Made by a program: the position numbers and the translations under genes
Part shown: piece after piece, positions 24,427 to 38,000 of the stretch
Layout of the letters: each line of letters opens with the position of its first letter
Position numbering within the stretch: position 1 is the first letter of the stretch
Assembly: GCF_002078875.1 (NCBI RefSeq)
Contig: NC_034414.1
Coordinates: forward strand, 18,763,883-18,827,882
Source of the DNA: Numida meleagris
Lineage: Eukaryota; Chordata; Aves; Galliformes; Numididae
DNA: 64,000 nucleotides
Reading direction: 5' to 3'
Notes under the pieces: generated by a model
What the model was told of the DNA's origin: nothing
Seen by the model: the letters and a program-made list of their open reading frames with translations, nothing else
The model's database searches: none

Positions 24427-26307
24427 TTTTAATTTCTTTTTTATTTCCTGTTTTACAGTTCAGTGCAAAATAATTAGCCAAACACTAACAGAAAAATGCT
24501 ACAATCTCCTTACTACCTATTTTCTTTGACATTCTTGTCACCTTTCTGCCCTATTCTTACTAATAAATCACTGATCTACTGTTACGGCCCTCCAGGCCTG
24601 ACCGCTGCTGCTTCATCTCAGTGGGAGCCAAATGATGATTGAGATGCCAATATATTAGGCTGCCCAGATTCAAAGAAGGATAAGGAACAAAGCATTTGTG
24701 CAGAGCGAAGATAAATTAATATAAATCAAGTGCTGAGCTATTTTCTGTGATGGATTAGCACCTTCCTTTGACCTAATGAAGTCAAGAGGTCTTTGCGCTG
24801 ACAGCAACTAATGTGCAAATATCTGTGCTCAGTTAAGCCAGAAGGAATGCTGATCTCCTGCTCACTGTTACTCTGTCTGTATGTTGCTGGGTGTCTCACT
24901 CAGGTGTAAGTATGCAGCCTCTTACAAAAAACTGGTAAACACAGAGAAAAAAATAAATCACTGGGAGTCAAGTCCAAATCTCTATTTTTTATTTTTAAAT
25001 ATGCAGCATCTAGAACTGTATTATGTAGTGCTTGAAAACCATTATTGAACTGACAAGGTGGGAAAAGCTGCAGCTTTTGGAAACAGAAAATACATCAAAG
25101 TCTTGCTGCTATCATATGTTCTACTATTCTCATTTCCAAGATACAAAAGCTGTCCAAAATTGTCAAGAGCAGAAAAGAGCCATGCTTCCCTTATGTTTGT
25201 GTTCGCAACATGAGCCTCTGTGTTATGTCTTGGATGAGGTGCCTGGACACTTGGAGTCAGTAAAAGCAAGCCTTTTACCCCTCAGCTGTTCTCTCAGCCA
25301 GGTCAGGATCTGCAGTACAAACAAACAGCATGGGAGACTCACATCACAGCTCCCACATCAACCTACCCCAGAGGTAACTGGCACTCATATAACCTGCTAT
25401 CTTTGTCTGGAGATTGGATCACCTTTCACCCTCACTGAAGAGCTGACCCGACGAAAGATCATTGTTATAACATCCTTCAGGCCAGATTGCATCCATGTGT
25501 CTCTGCATTACTCATTCCGTGCAGACTGTCACAAATAAAAGGTAGCATCTCAAAGACAACTACGACATTAAAAACGAGCCAGAGGCTTGGTACTCTCATT
25601 ACCACCTACGCTGTTTTAAACTTCCACTGAACTATCTCCAGTAATGGAGCTGCTGTGCTCTCTCTCCTGACCCTGAGCTTTGTGTTCCTGCCGTCGACTT
25701 TTGTCGGAATTGGCATTTGTGCAGTTGTTTCATGATGACTCAGGAAACACAGGGATGTCTCTCTTGTTATTCCCCCTCCCTCAGGAGGCTTAGCTTTAGT
25801 CACATATACGCTTATATGTGTGTATAAACACACAAATGCCAGCACAGCCGTAACAGAGGCAGTGGGAAAACATATTTGAGGCAAAAAAGAACAGATGAAA
25901 CTGCAGCAACTCCAGTTTAGTTTGTCTTAGGCTGCCGCGAACACACACCCTTATACTGCTACCACGTCTTGCAGAAGTAATATAAACTACCAAAATACAG
26001 AAAAACAATCAGGATCCTTTAAATTGATCTTTTTTGTTTTTAGGAAAAAAATAGGAAAAGATTTACTTTTAGAAATTAGTAGAAAACTTATCCATAGTTC
26101 TGGCAGTCTGAGACAAATTGAATTTGCCAAGTACAAGAAGTTGTTTACAACAAAAGAAAGAGAGAACTAGAAATAGTTCCAGAAAATTTATTATGATCCA
26201 CCTGACTGCAGCCAAAATATTACATCAGCCTAGATAGCCTGAGAACTGGAGCAATATTACTCTCAAATTAGCAAGTTGCTTGGTACACCAGGCAGGGAGA
26301 AATGGTT

Positions 26308-26382
26308 TTGCAGGAGGTCTGGGTTCTCTCCCTAGCTCTGCTATGGATCACGAGTAAGTCTGCCTCAACTTACTATCTGTAG
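26308..26382 (+). repeat. MIR-like SINE fragment
   Basis: The plus strand has AGGAGGTCTGGGTTCTCTCC, then CCTAGCTCTGCTATGGATCA, then AAGTCTGCCTCAACTTACT, in the order of the central part of amniote MIR elements. It is short and diverged. Confidence 0.45.
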
Positions 26383-29300
26383 CCAGCAAGAAAAGACATT
26401 TTTCTCTTTACTCCTCAGTTATTTAGTTACTTATTAATTTTAAGTGGTCTTAAAAGACTCAGGACAGGTATCTTGCTACCACTTTCAGAATTTGCAGTGT
26501 TTATCCTAGTCAGGGTCCCCAGTTGAACTTGCAGTCACTACTTACTACTCCACTACTTGGGGGGTCCATATAAACATGATATCGGAGGTGAGCTTTCTTG
26601 TTTCCTGCTTGAAGATGGATAAATGCAAGGTGTGTCCAATCCAAAAGCTATACTGACCATTTTAGCTGGTGCTGATGACAAGTTTGACTCATTAGTGCCA
26701 GCGTGCAAAGGAATTCTGTGTGATGCTGTGTTTAAAAGGAAAACACAACATAACACACGCAAAAAGGCCCGCTGATGCTTGAATATTTTAAAGGTCATAA
26801 TTGGAGAACACTTTTTCAACATTCTGACAGCATCACATCAAAACAAAATACTGTGTTGAACTAGTTACAGTATAACAACAGCTGGTGTAATAACGTTCTT
26901 CCCCATTGATGCAATTAAAGCATACATGTTCCTGACTTAAGCTACAGGGTGATTGCTCTCATTTAGCACAATTGATACATTACCTATTTTATGAGAGCCT
27001 AAACTGCCAAGAATCAAGCTCTGTTCAGGACTCCTCCTCTCTCCTTCCCCACAAAGATGGTCAGAGAGAGATGGAAGTATGGAAGCATCTCTGTTCAGTG
27101 GTCAGTAAGTCCATCTACTAACAAGACAAGCTTGACTGCAACGTGTAGTCCAATATCACCAAAGTGTGATGATGATGCTCTAAGAATCTTAATTTTGGCC
27201 TAGATGCTTGGGAGAGAGCAATTATTTCAGAATCTTCCTTTAGGCAGACGTTCCTACAGTGCTTAAGTAACAGTTTGAAGCATATTCTCATACCAACATT
27301 TTCATATGAAAGTCAAAACTTACATGTAATTGTACAGACATGGGATTTACAGATGAGCTTAATTTTTCTAATCAAAGCTATGTTTATTTTATTAATGCAG
27401 TAAATTTGCATACCACATTCTCAGATGTCCAACCGTTCAGCTCACATCACTTGTGTTACAAAAACTGAAGACTTAATAAAGCATCCTGGTATAGTTTAAC
27501 ATCAACAGTACCTTCCCAACTGTTTTAACTCACTTTTGACATATGTAGTTTACAGCTTCCATTGTTTCCTGGCCTGACTGGTTGGGTAAAGTTGCTCCTG
27601 TATGCATTTTAAGAACTGCTATATTAAGCCCTGCTACCACACAGCACATAGGGAAATACACACCTTTCACATTACTCATATAGACACACTCACCATCTTA
27701 AACCACGTTGCAATACTTGGGTAAAAACTGTAGAAATACAAACATTACTGGTTACATCACAGAAACAAACAAACAAAAAATCTGCAATTAAGGAAAAGGA
27801 GGTAGGAAATCCTCTCTTCATGCAACATGCAGTTTTTGTTCCCTGGTACAATGCAAATGCCAGGATAAAGGAATACGCATTCCCATGAAACTTACTGGCA
27901 CCCACTGTGCAAGTTTTCTTCCTCAAAGATTTCTGTCTAAACATAAGTTATATTTGGTAGTATGTAATTCTTCAGAAAGAAGATCTTCAGGCAAAAGTAA
28001 AATGGATTTTCTGATGATTTTTTTCTACCTTCTCTATCTCTCCCACACTCCATGCACACCAGAGCATTCTGATGAAAGAAGAGTTCAGCTTATGAAGATT
28101 CACTTGTTACAATGGTGAATCCTCTTAAAAAGCTCCAGTAATTACCCAATAATCTCCCATGAGAGCTGACATTTTGCAAAAAAAATATAATCACCTCTTA
28201 ATCCTTCTGGGCTGGAGGAAGTTCCAGCATACAATGCTGAAACAAAAGCATTTAACATCTGAGCTTAAGTCTTCGTTAAATCACCAGAAATCTGCTCAGG
28301 ATGAAGAGGATCTCTTCAAGCTATCAGCAAGTTCTCTCTCTATCAGATACCTCCATGAATACCAACAACATCTCCAGATGAAAGAATACAGCTCCTAAGT
28401 ACACATGGCAGAGCTTCCAGCCAGACTTACAGAAATTGTTGGGCCTTCACCAATTTCAGTTAAGCTATCTCATGCTCTGACTTAAGAACTACTTCATCAA
28501 CCCAGAAAGAGTCTGCCACTTACAAGCTTGATCTCACCATCCCTAAGGTCCATGTCAAGTCTAAACCATACCATAGCTCACATTGTGTATGTGTGTATAT
28601 AAATATATTTGAGCGATGCAGTATATACATCATGTATCTCAAAGACGCTATATTTTAATTTAGACTTTTTGATTTGTGCTGCCAAATGTCTTCTCAAGAC
28701 TCAAGAAAAAGTCAAAGAAAGTCAAACAAAAGTCAAGCGCATCTTTTACAACAGGTTTCATTCCCAAATTTGCCCATTGTATTTTATAATGAAAGGAAGT
28801 GCACTTACATGTATTTGTATTTCCCTTCTCCACAGTAAGTATTGAGAAAGAAAATGTGTTTTTGCCTACACATGCACGCTGCCTCAAATCTGAGAATGGG
28901 ATCTTTGTTTTGCAGTTGTAGAAAAGGAGGCACAGGCATCAAAGACCTTGTCTGGCATCACTTCTCAGGACTGAGGCAGAGCAGGAAATCCAGTGCTTTG
29001 CAAGTCAGGCATGCTCCACAAAAGAAAGCGGGAGAACAGAAGGGGTTATCCAGCAGCTCTTTTCCTATTTTGGACTATTAACTGCCAGAGTAGTTAACAG
29101 AACATCTATGCAGTATCCAGGAGAAATGCATCTCCACAGAGCAGTGCTATGCAACATGCTACACTGTACCTGGTTTACAGTCTAAGAGATCAAGACAGTT
29201 CGATGCAGATGTAGTTTATTGAGCATCTACAGCTAGGAGCCACACGGAAAAAAATAGAAATAAATAATAACTAAAAGTCATTCAAATCTCAAGTCTACTT

Positions 29301-30015
29301 CAGTATTAATTTGGCTACCTCCTGGCTTACTTTCTTTATGTTCACTTTCTCCTAAGGGATAGAGCCATCACAAACTGCCTCACTACAAAAAGAGAAAGAA
29401 AGAGTTTAGACTAAAGAACTGAAACACGAAGTATGCTATTTCTCTCCTATTCTCTCCCTTTGTTTAAAGGAGCGTCACTGTTTTGCCTCATTGCTTCTGT
29501 GCACCAGACTAACAGCTTCTAAGATTTTTCCACAACAGTATCCAAACCCAGCACAGCCCTCTGGATGATTTTTCCAGCGCAGACATATTCCCCCAGCTGA
29601 CTTCTTTCACTTCCAAGTTATTGTACCATCAGAATGACAACATTAGATTTATTGGATTGTAGATGTATCATAAATAGCCCAGAGAGGCGCTGACATTCCC
29701 TGCTCTCAATGGTGCCTATGCAAACCCCTCTCTCCTGCTGGAAGGACAAGCTGAGATCAGACTGATGTAGAGTTTTTCAGCAGGGGACGATTAAAAATAA
29801 AACCTGGGGGAGGGTAGATATTTTTAAGGAAAACTTCACTATTCTCAGTCAAAAAGGAAAACTATTTTGAAGTAGCATTATAAACCATATGGCTGTGCTG
29901 AAACAGAGGTTATAGTGGGAAAAGACTTAGTAGGCTGGAAAGGCAACAGTAGGCTTAGTACACAGCTCATGGGACGCAGCAGCAGAAATATTGAATTTAT
30001 TCCAGTCTGCCGTTC

Positions 30016-30094
30016 AATCATGTGACAAAGGCATTTCCCTCAGTTTTCTCATCTGTTAAACAGTTAACAATACTGCTTCCCACTTATGAGGCCT
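30016..30094 (+). repeat. MIR-like SINE fragment
   Basis: ATCATGTGACAAAGGC is followed by CCCTCAGTTTTCTCATCTG, TTAAACAG and AATACTGCTTCCCACTTATG. This is the order of the conserved part of MIR (the 'CTCAGTTTCCTCATCTGTAAA' core). Confidence 0.45.
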
Positions 30095-31107
30095 CAGAGA
30101 TGCCTAGAAAATGCTCTGAGAGGCAGAGGAAGGAAGCAGTATGGCAGACAAAAGCTCTCAGAGCAGTCTTCACAGAGGCGAGATCCTATTGTTGTAAACA
30201 CTGAATTCACAGTCCACTGAGATGAAAAACCAAGCGTCAGTTCACTGCTTTATATAAAACATAGCACTGTGTATCAGCCTCAAAGCAAGGCTACTTCGTA
30301 ACTCCATTCTTTCTCCAGAACGTATTCTTAGAAAAAATAACCCAAGCAGCAAGAAGACCTTCAGCAAACAGACACAGTCATGTCAGAAAGTTAGCGGCTA
30401 TTTCAATAGAAATATTAGACTGAAAAGCAAGCAGTTCATTACAAGGCAGGTATTGCTGCAATTGCAGATTTTTGTAGTTACAACTGGAACACTAATTCCC
30501 AACCTTTGCAGATCACAGGACCAAGCAAGAGAAGGGCCCAGAAGCCCTCCGGCCAGATCCACAATGCGGGCACTGTGGCTGAACATTGCCTCTACTCTCG
30601 TGGTAACATTTATGGCCTGATGAAAGCACAACCTTTTCGTACTGATTGAAAACATTTCCAAAAGCACTTATTCAACAAACAAGTCATTTTACAATGAGTT
30701 AGAAGATAAGGCTAAAACCCATCAGCGCTCTCCCGGCCTTTAGAAGGCTGAAAGTAGATGAAAGGCAAGCCCGGGCAAGCAATGGGAGCACGCAATACAT
30801 TTCTAGTGTCACCAGTTACACAGAAGGGAAATTCTCATTGCCAGCATGTGACTAGAGGAAAAAATCCATTGTGGTTTGACTAAAAGACACAGCTTCAGCA
30901 GCCATCACCATGCCGCGTTTTACACAAAGCTTCACTTTGTTTGAAATACCCAGTCCTGCAGCAGCAGGAGCACGAGGCCAGGTGTGCCACGAGGTGAGCT
31001 ACGGAAGGATGTTGTTCCAGACACGGCAGTGAGGCTTTGGGCTTCTCAGATCATATCCCCAGAGGAGTCTTTGGCTCAGAGGGACTTTCAGGGAGACATT
31101 TGACTCT

Positions 31108-31175
31108 ATGCCTCCTTTTCCCCGCCTTTGAAATGGGGAACAATACGGACATTTTTATTGAATATTCACATTTTC
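31108..31175 (+). repeat. Possible MIR-like SINE fragment
   Basis: CTATGCCTCCTTTTCCCC followed by TTTGAAATGGGGAACAATAC resembles the MIR core (CTCAGTTTCCCCATCTGTAAAATGGGG). The hit is short and uncertain. Confidence 0.35.
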
Positions 31176-32154
31176 AAGGCACCTAACATGGAAGGATACA
31201 CTCTGTACATTTCTGCAGCACAGCTTCTGACCAAAGACTTTTTCTGTGTCATATTTGTCTTCTTTGGAAACAGATGAGTCAGGTTAAACAGAGAAGAGAA
31301 AATGAGTACCCTTGAAGGAGGGCCATGGGTGGATTAAGTAAGAGTCCCAGCATGTCCCACAGGGGAGTAGGTTCCTGCGGGTACTCAGACAGCAGAGGCT
31401 CCAAGGAGGATCATTTACTGTAAATCTGCAGTGAGTAATGAATCCACAGGGCTTCAAGCCGGGAGCATGTGATCCATAGAGCTGCTTAGCAGATGAAAAT
31501 GTCTTTTTCCAGCACTGCTTCACTGGATGGTATCAACAGATACTTCAGTGGCTGAGTTATGCTCAGGTGTTCCACTGTCACCTCTTTCATGGAGCCAATC
31601 CCTACCAAAACTGCCAGCATCACTCACTCATTACCCTATACATTACTTTATTCGTGACCTAGGTTGTCATTGTTAAGTGAAAGTTATTTCTTCCCTTGCA
31701 GTTTTCCACCATATAATCTACCTGGCCCTGAGCAGCTTCAGCTGATGGCAGTGACATGAGGCCAGCTGGGGCCTACAGGCCTGTCCCCCTGGGGACAGCA
31801 AGTCTGAACTGCAATTCAGTGTGTGACAGGCAGAGCCGTCTTTTCTCAAATAATAGCCAAAATAAAATGGATTGTTTCATCATGTAAAAGAGACCGATTT
31901 TTATTTTTTTATTCCAGCCCATTCCTTCCAAGACTAAAAGACAAGCAAGCGGTCAGTCCAGCCTCTCTGCTGCCTTTCACAAGGCCATGACTAAGGGCTG
32001 GCAGGCTCACAGCCAGACTCTGAAACAGATGAATTTCCCCTCCTTGCTCTTATAAAAAGCACAACATCTTGGCTCACCCTAACGCCTCTAATCTCTTTTC
32101 AACATTCATATATTCTCCCATCCAACTAGAAAGCAATTGCCGCTGTTGCAGTCC

Positions 32155-32175
32155 TTTTTTTTTTTTTTTTTTTTT
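32155..32175 (+). repeat. T21 homopolymer
   Basis: Twenty-one T residues follow GTCC. This could be the A-tail of a minus-strand insertion, but no retrotransposon body is recognisable next to it. Confidence 0.85.
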
Positions 32176-34783
32176 AAATAAACATCCCTTGTTCATTTTG
32201 TTATTCAGCATCATCTGTCTGATCCTGTATGATGGAAATAGAGTGACTTTGGAACACCCATAAATCACACCACATAAAATATTCTGAAATAACTTTTTCT
32301 TATTGTTAATTTGTTTTACAGCCTATCATTGCAACCAGCTTAGCCTGCCACGTATAACATCTGGACTGCTATCTGTAAACGAATAGAAGAAAAAAAAAAA
32401 CATGTACTAGCTGCAGCTCATACCACTGGAAGCCAAGGGTGAGGGAATGGCAAGGAGACAGTCCTTGCAGCTATTTTCACATTTGCAGTGTTCCAAAATA
32501 AAAGTAACATTTCAAACATCATATTTACTACAACATAAAGAGATCAATTCTCTATCAAGTTATGCCTCCCTCCCCCCCAAATATAATAATCACAACTATT
32601 TAAAAAATTATAATACTGACCTCCTGTATTTTCACACAATTACTGGTCTCTCTGCCATAGCAAATATTTAGGAGAACAGAGTAGATGTCAGTCTCCCTCT
32701 GTTTGGCACAAGGAACGTCTGTCTCTTTCCTAATGCTTTACTTGGGAAGCTTTGCTTTCAAACCTGTCACTTTCCCAAGATGTTGCACACCAGCAGTGCA
32801 AGTATCACAACAATATATTCCACTTGATACCACTCTCAACTCAAAGAAATTTTACATCAGCTTCACTAAAATGTCCCTGCTACACACTAACCAAGGAAAA
32901 GCCAAATCTTGTTATTAAACAGTCTTTCACCAGCTAAGCCATAATGGGTTGGGGTTCTGTGGTTCAGGTCTATTTGTACAGAAACTAGGAATGAAACTGT
33001 TTCTTGAGACGTCATTGTATCTTCTGAAAAACAAACCCCAGTATGAGCGGTTCCCTTCAAGTTCCTTAAGACAATAGAAGCCTACCTGGGAGTCTGTCGG
33101 TAATACCACATCAGACTGCTAAAATAAAGCAGAACACCTTCCAAAGAATTGAGGAAAAAAACCTCCTGTTGAAAAAGTGCTTGCTGTATTTTGCTAAATA
33201 GATTATATCAAAGTGAAGCCTCATGGAAAGTAGAGGAAAGTGTTATTTCACACTCTTAATTCATTCCCAGTTTTTTGTGGCTTGCCAGTCACATTTTTCT
33301 GCTTAACACTTAGCTTCTCCGCGCTTACACTTGGATACAGACCCTTGCAAACAATAAAATGGTCTAAATGGGTACACGGAGTTTCATCGTAAATAAGAAA
33401 GCCATAAAATTCCAATGAGAGTTCACATTAGGCTAATGGTAAGTCCAGTATAGCTGTACTTGAGCCTTCTGAAGTCCATTACCAGAACTCTAAGCCTGGA
33501 TCTCTTTATGGGTGGTCTCTGGCTGAGGAAGCAGACGATAACCCATCCTGGGCATGCTGCTCATTCCTGATGAGGCAAGCATCCTGCTATTTACACCAAT
33601 ATTCTTTACATTTGATACTAAGTCCAGAATTTGACATGGAAGTTGGCCAGCAGCTGTGAGACTCTTGGAGCTGTGACAGATGACACTGATTGTACCCAGA
33701 GCCCTCCAGTAGCAGGTTTACAGTCCGTGGCCACATGACTTGTGTCAATTGCACCAGTACCATTCCCAGGGCTATGGCTTCAGCTTAAAGTTGCCCTAAA
33801 TGACAGCCAGCTGGCTCACTGAAGATAAGAAGCAGGATCCCATCCGACAAGCAGGCAATATGTACAAGCTCAAGCTCCAAGATAACAGGGCTTGGCAGGC
33901 AATATTTGATTTTGTGAAATGCTGCACTTCCCTGCTGCATAGGAATGACTGAGGATGACGCCGTTAAGCTTGGATACAAGAGTAGCATGGGCTGTTTGTT
34001 TAAACAGTCAAGACTATGCCACCCATTTGACATCTGCCTGCCTAGCACTGCGGTGCCAGCTAAATGGCTGCATGTTTGCTTTTAAAGCACTGGCAGGAGG
34101 GACAGCATCTTTTGCACAAGTTTCATAGATGAGCTTGCAGCAAGTTAGAGAACACTCTCAAAGCTTATATTAATAACTGGGTTTGCATTAGCAGCTGAGA
34201 GAGAGAGGGAACAGAAAGGGGACACAGCATAATGAGATCGCAGCGCAGGAAGACGAGGCTGTGTTCTTGAACTATACGCACATGAAAGGACGAGAGGAAG
34301 GAAAGCCAAAAAACCTTGCCATAGTTGACCACACTTGTTTTCCACAACTGAGGTTTGCAGCCACTCTTTTCACTACAAAAGAAGCAAAGTAAATATAAGC
34401 AGAGGATTTGTGTGAGCTCTGTGGGCGTGGGAGCAGGACACATGACATCAGCCAGTATCGCAGCATGCCTGTGAATCATATGGTAATCAAATGAGAAGTT
34501 CCTGCCCAAACAATACACACAGTGTTAGACTACAGGTCTCGTAGGCAGCAGCTCTGAGCTCACAGATTGAGAGCCAGAAAAAGCCGACACTACTAGCATT
34601 ATGGAAGCCCCTAGCAGACACATCTAACAACAAAACATGAAGGGCATCCTCAGCAACGTAGTGGTTACATTTTAGCTGCCCCTGAGAACCAGAAGAACCT
34701 AAAATCTACAGAGAAATCTTGCACCCCTTTCACTCCACAGTCTCTCTGCTGAAAGCCAGGCAAGGCTCTTTTGCCCTACCAAG

Positions 34784-35068
34784 CCATGCCAGGCTCTTTT
34801 CAGTCACGTCCAGTTACAGGATGAGGGGCAATGGGCACAAACTGGAACACAGGAAGTTCCATATGAACATGAGGAAAAACTTGCTTACTTTGAGGGTGAT
34901 AGAACACTGGGACAGGCTGCCAGAGAGGTCGTGGAGTCTCCTTCTCTGGAGACATTCAAAACCCGCCTAGACTCTTTCCTGTGCAACCAACTCTAGGGAA
35001 CCTGCTTTAGCAGGGGGCTCAACTAAGTGATAGCCAGTGGTCCCTTCAAATCCCTTCGATTCTGTGAT
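34784..35068 (+). mobile_element. CR1 LINE, 5'-truncated, 3' end copy
   Basis: This is a plus-strand copy of a CR1 3' end. It starts around CCAGGCTCTTTTCAGT, passes through the blocks GGGCAATGGGCACAAACTGG and AACATGAGGAAAAACTTGCT, and ends with the GATTCTGTGAT tail. The ORF2 end is still visible ([12 protein letters not shown], then HWDRLPER), but the frame is broken just after this: one C appears to be missing in the CTGCC-AGAGAG part compared with the family pattern. The UTR end is also diverged (CTCAACTAAGTGATAG in place of the usual GGACTAGATGATC). It lies antisense to ABTB2. Confidence 0.92.
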
Positions 35069-38000
35069 GCTGGCCCAGAACTTATGCCTAATAAAGTAAA
35101 TAAAGCTTTAAAGATCTGCTTGAATACTATTGAGAACCACCAAACAGTTATTCATTAGGATACGTAAAAGCCCGAACACCCTACTTAGGATCCTGAGAAT
35201 CCAGCTCTAACCAAGATCTGCCCAACCAGGCCCATACCAAGGAAAGACAAAGGCCTGAATTATCAGGCCTCAAAAATTATCCCACAACTCGGGGAACAGA
35301 AAAGCAGTAACGCTCAACAAAATGCAAGGAATATACACACTTAAACTGCAAATGCCAGAGTACAAGATTAAAATAAATCACAGCTGAAGCAAATCTAGTG
35401 AAAACCACAAGTATAATAAAAAACAGGCAGAAAAAACACAACGTAGCTGGGTCACCAGCTATGAGTTCTCTATGGTGTTTATTTTTCTCTGATAATGTTT
35501 CCAGTAAGCCCCAGAAAATAAATCTCATCGTGGAACCTATTAGAACAGCCCAAAGTTACAGAAGTACATACATGCACAGATGCATGAGACACAGAAGAAG
35601 GTTTTGTAAACAGTACAGCCTGATTTCTACAAACCAGCGTAGCTGCACAGTTTTCTCTAAAATAACATCTGTATGCACTGAGGGGAGGCAGAGAGGAAAT
35701 AAGCTCCTTAAAAACATGCTCCACTTCTTTTTACAAGCAAAACCACATACATACTCTACCACTGTTAGCCTATACTGTAAGGCTAGTGTGACCAGCAGCC
35801 CCTGAGGCCTCAGGTTTTCTTATTTCAACATGCAAGAGTCACGGGGAGTCCTACAGGAAAGGCCATATCCAGAAGCTACAAAAGCAAATAAATCCCAAAT
35901 TGTTACACTTTTTACTACAGTCCTGTGAGAGGTTGCAGCACAAGCTAGAGGATGATTAAAGTTACTGACCACATTTCTATAGTACGAGTGCTGACAAAAT
36001 CACAGGGTATACAGCAGCTAGGGACATACCCGGGAAAAAAGCAAGACTAATTTCTACTGACAATTAGTTCAGTTATTTTGCCCAAACAAGCACTTTGAAT
36101 TCTGCTTTTCCGTATATGCAGCCCCCCTTCTCCTCTATTTACGCCATCTCCATCCTCCTTCTTTACTCATTTCCTCTTCTGTGGTTGCCAGAGCTGGGTG
36201 TCAGAGCTCAGCTGACACCAAGAGCTCTTCGGGAGACAAAACATCACTTTGCACTGTGGGTCTTGATATATAGCAACAGTGTCCTGAAGCAAGCTTTGGA
36301 TATGGTGGAGAGCTTGCGATGGTCCTACTTACAGTGCGGAACAGTTCACGTTTTAGCAAGGTGCCACCACGCTCAGCTAAACCACCAATGGCTCCTTCTC
36401 CACTGCAACAACAGAGCACACTGCACTGCTAAACATGCTGCCTAACCTATCTAAAATGGAACCACGGATGTATATAAGCAGCCTACATTTTGCACTGGAT
36501 TACTGTATTTAAGACAGACCACTGTAACAACAAGACTACCTGACAGCAGTGCTGAGAAATGAAGACTCACGTTTAACGCAGGAATAAAAGACCTGCTTTT
36601 CCTCTTGTGTACACCGGGATGCTGTGATGCCATTAACTTACACAGCTTGCATACCAACCTCAGTATGAGCAAAATGAGACTACCACTCACACTCTGGTAG
36701 ATGAAAGGCTTTTCAAAAAAGCACAGGTGGTAGTTGCAATATACAGTATATTCCACTGCCTGCAAGCATGCTTGTTAAAGCTTTAGCAAATTCTAGATAC
36801 CTTACCTTAAAGAACCAAAACAAGGGTAAGCTAAAGATGCAATTTCTTGACTCTCAAAACTGGAGAGTCTCCCTAAATGCACTGTTAGATGGCAGTGGGG
36901 ATGAGGTGTAAAGATAAACCTATCCACCTCTCACTCATTGAGCATTCAGCCAGCACTATGCTTCCAGACCAGCTATCAGCAAATTAACACATCAGACTTG
37001 CTTTTAATGGCTTGTGTTCCTTTCTCCCTTACTTGCACGACACAACTCAGGAAAACCCTGGTGAAACTAAGTGAATTTCCCAGCAAACCATTTGCTCCTC
37101 TTAAAGAGACTGAGAGTCTGGGTTGTATTGGCAGGAGGAAACGGCGAGAGGCTGGCAAAGTGAGCCTTGCATAACCTCAGTGACATCAAAGGCTTACCAC
37201 GGTTTTAAATCAGATCAAAATATGACTACGCAGCTCTTGCTAGAAACAATGAGAACTAAGATATCCTTAGAAGCAATTTACAATTCGTACTCAAATTTTC
37301 AACAAGAACTTCTCTTCACAATTCTTACGCCTTTATTCTTGATAAAGTAGAACAGTTTAAGGAAAGATCATTCCTATACACTAAATCAATTTTTAAGAGG
37401 TTGCTTTGGAAGACCTATAATGTCTGAGCCCATGCAGAGAACATCTGAATATTAAAAATCTGTCTGATGTTCAATGAAGCATTTCTGTAGAGAATTAGGA
37501 ATAGATAAAAAGGGTATAAGGAAAGAGGATAAAGTGTAATCAGCAGAGGTAGAAAAAAAACCCAACCTATTACTTGCTATGTTTTTGAGAGGCAAATTAC
37601 TGACCTGAATGGAAACAGAAGTACCATTTACCACATTACATTTTGCACCATGAATAATACATACATCTCCCTCTGCATTGAAAATAAAACTCTCACTTGA
37701 GCTTTCACAGCTACTGCACACCCAGAGAGTCTAAAGATTAAGTAACATCCCTAAGTTACAACTGGGAAACACACGTGGTTTTGTAGCTCCTAAAGGTGAA
37801 AACCTTATATTTTAGCTGTCTCCCAGTCTTAGAAAAGCTTGGGTTGCATAGAAAAGACATTCACTGTCTGATGAGGGACAGGTCAAAGCAAGGATATATC
37901 ACACTCTTGAGAGACAACCTAATCCAAACATCATGATAACCCCCACCTTCCAAACTCTTAGGGACACAGCTTAGGGTCAAAGCTCCCATGTACATGGTTT

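Larger units (their letters stand above)
19911..34783 (-). other. ABTB2 intron 1, middle part A
   Basis: This is AT-rich intron sequence. It contains the two A/G homopolymer tracts at 21450-21578, a TA dinucleotide palindrome at about 24404-24426, a T21 run at 32155-32175 and MIR-like fragments near 26.3, 30.0 and 31.1 kb. The two longest open frames (144 codons at 21628-22062 and 168 codons at 25032-25538) have no recognisable domain and are treated as chance. Confidence 0.65.

Noticed and set aside
25032..25538. 168-codon open frame on the plus strand
   Set aside because: Composition shows no domain, no repeated motif and no splice-supported structure. A frame of this length is expected by chance in 64 kb of six-frame sequence.
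32155..32175. T21 run as the tail of a processed pseudogene on the minus strand
   Set aside because: No coding-like body or target-site duplication was recognised next to it.
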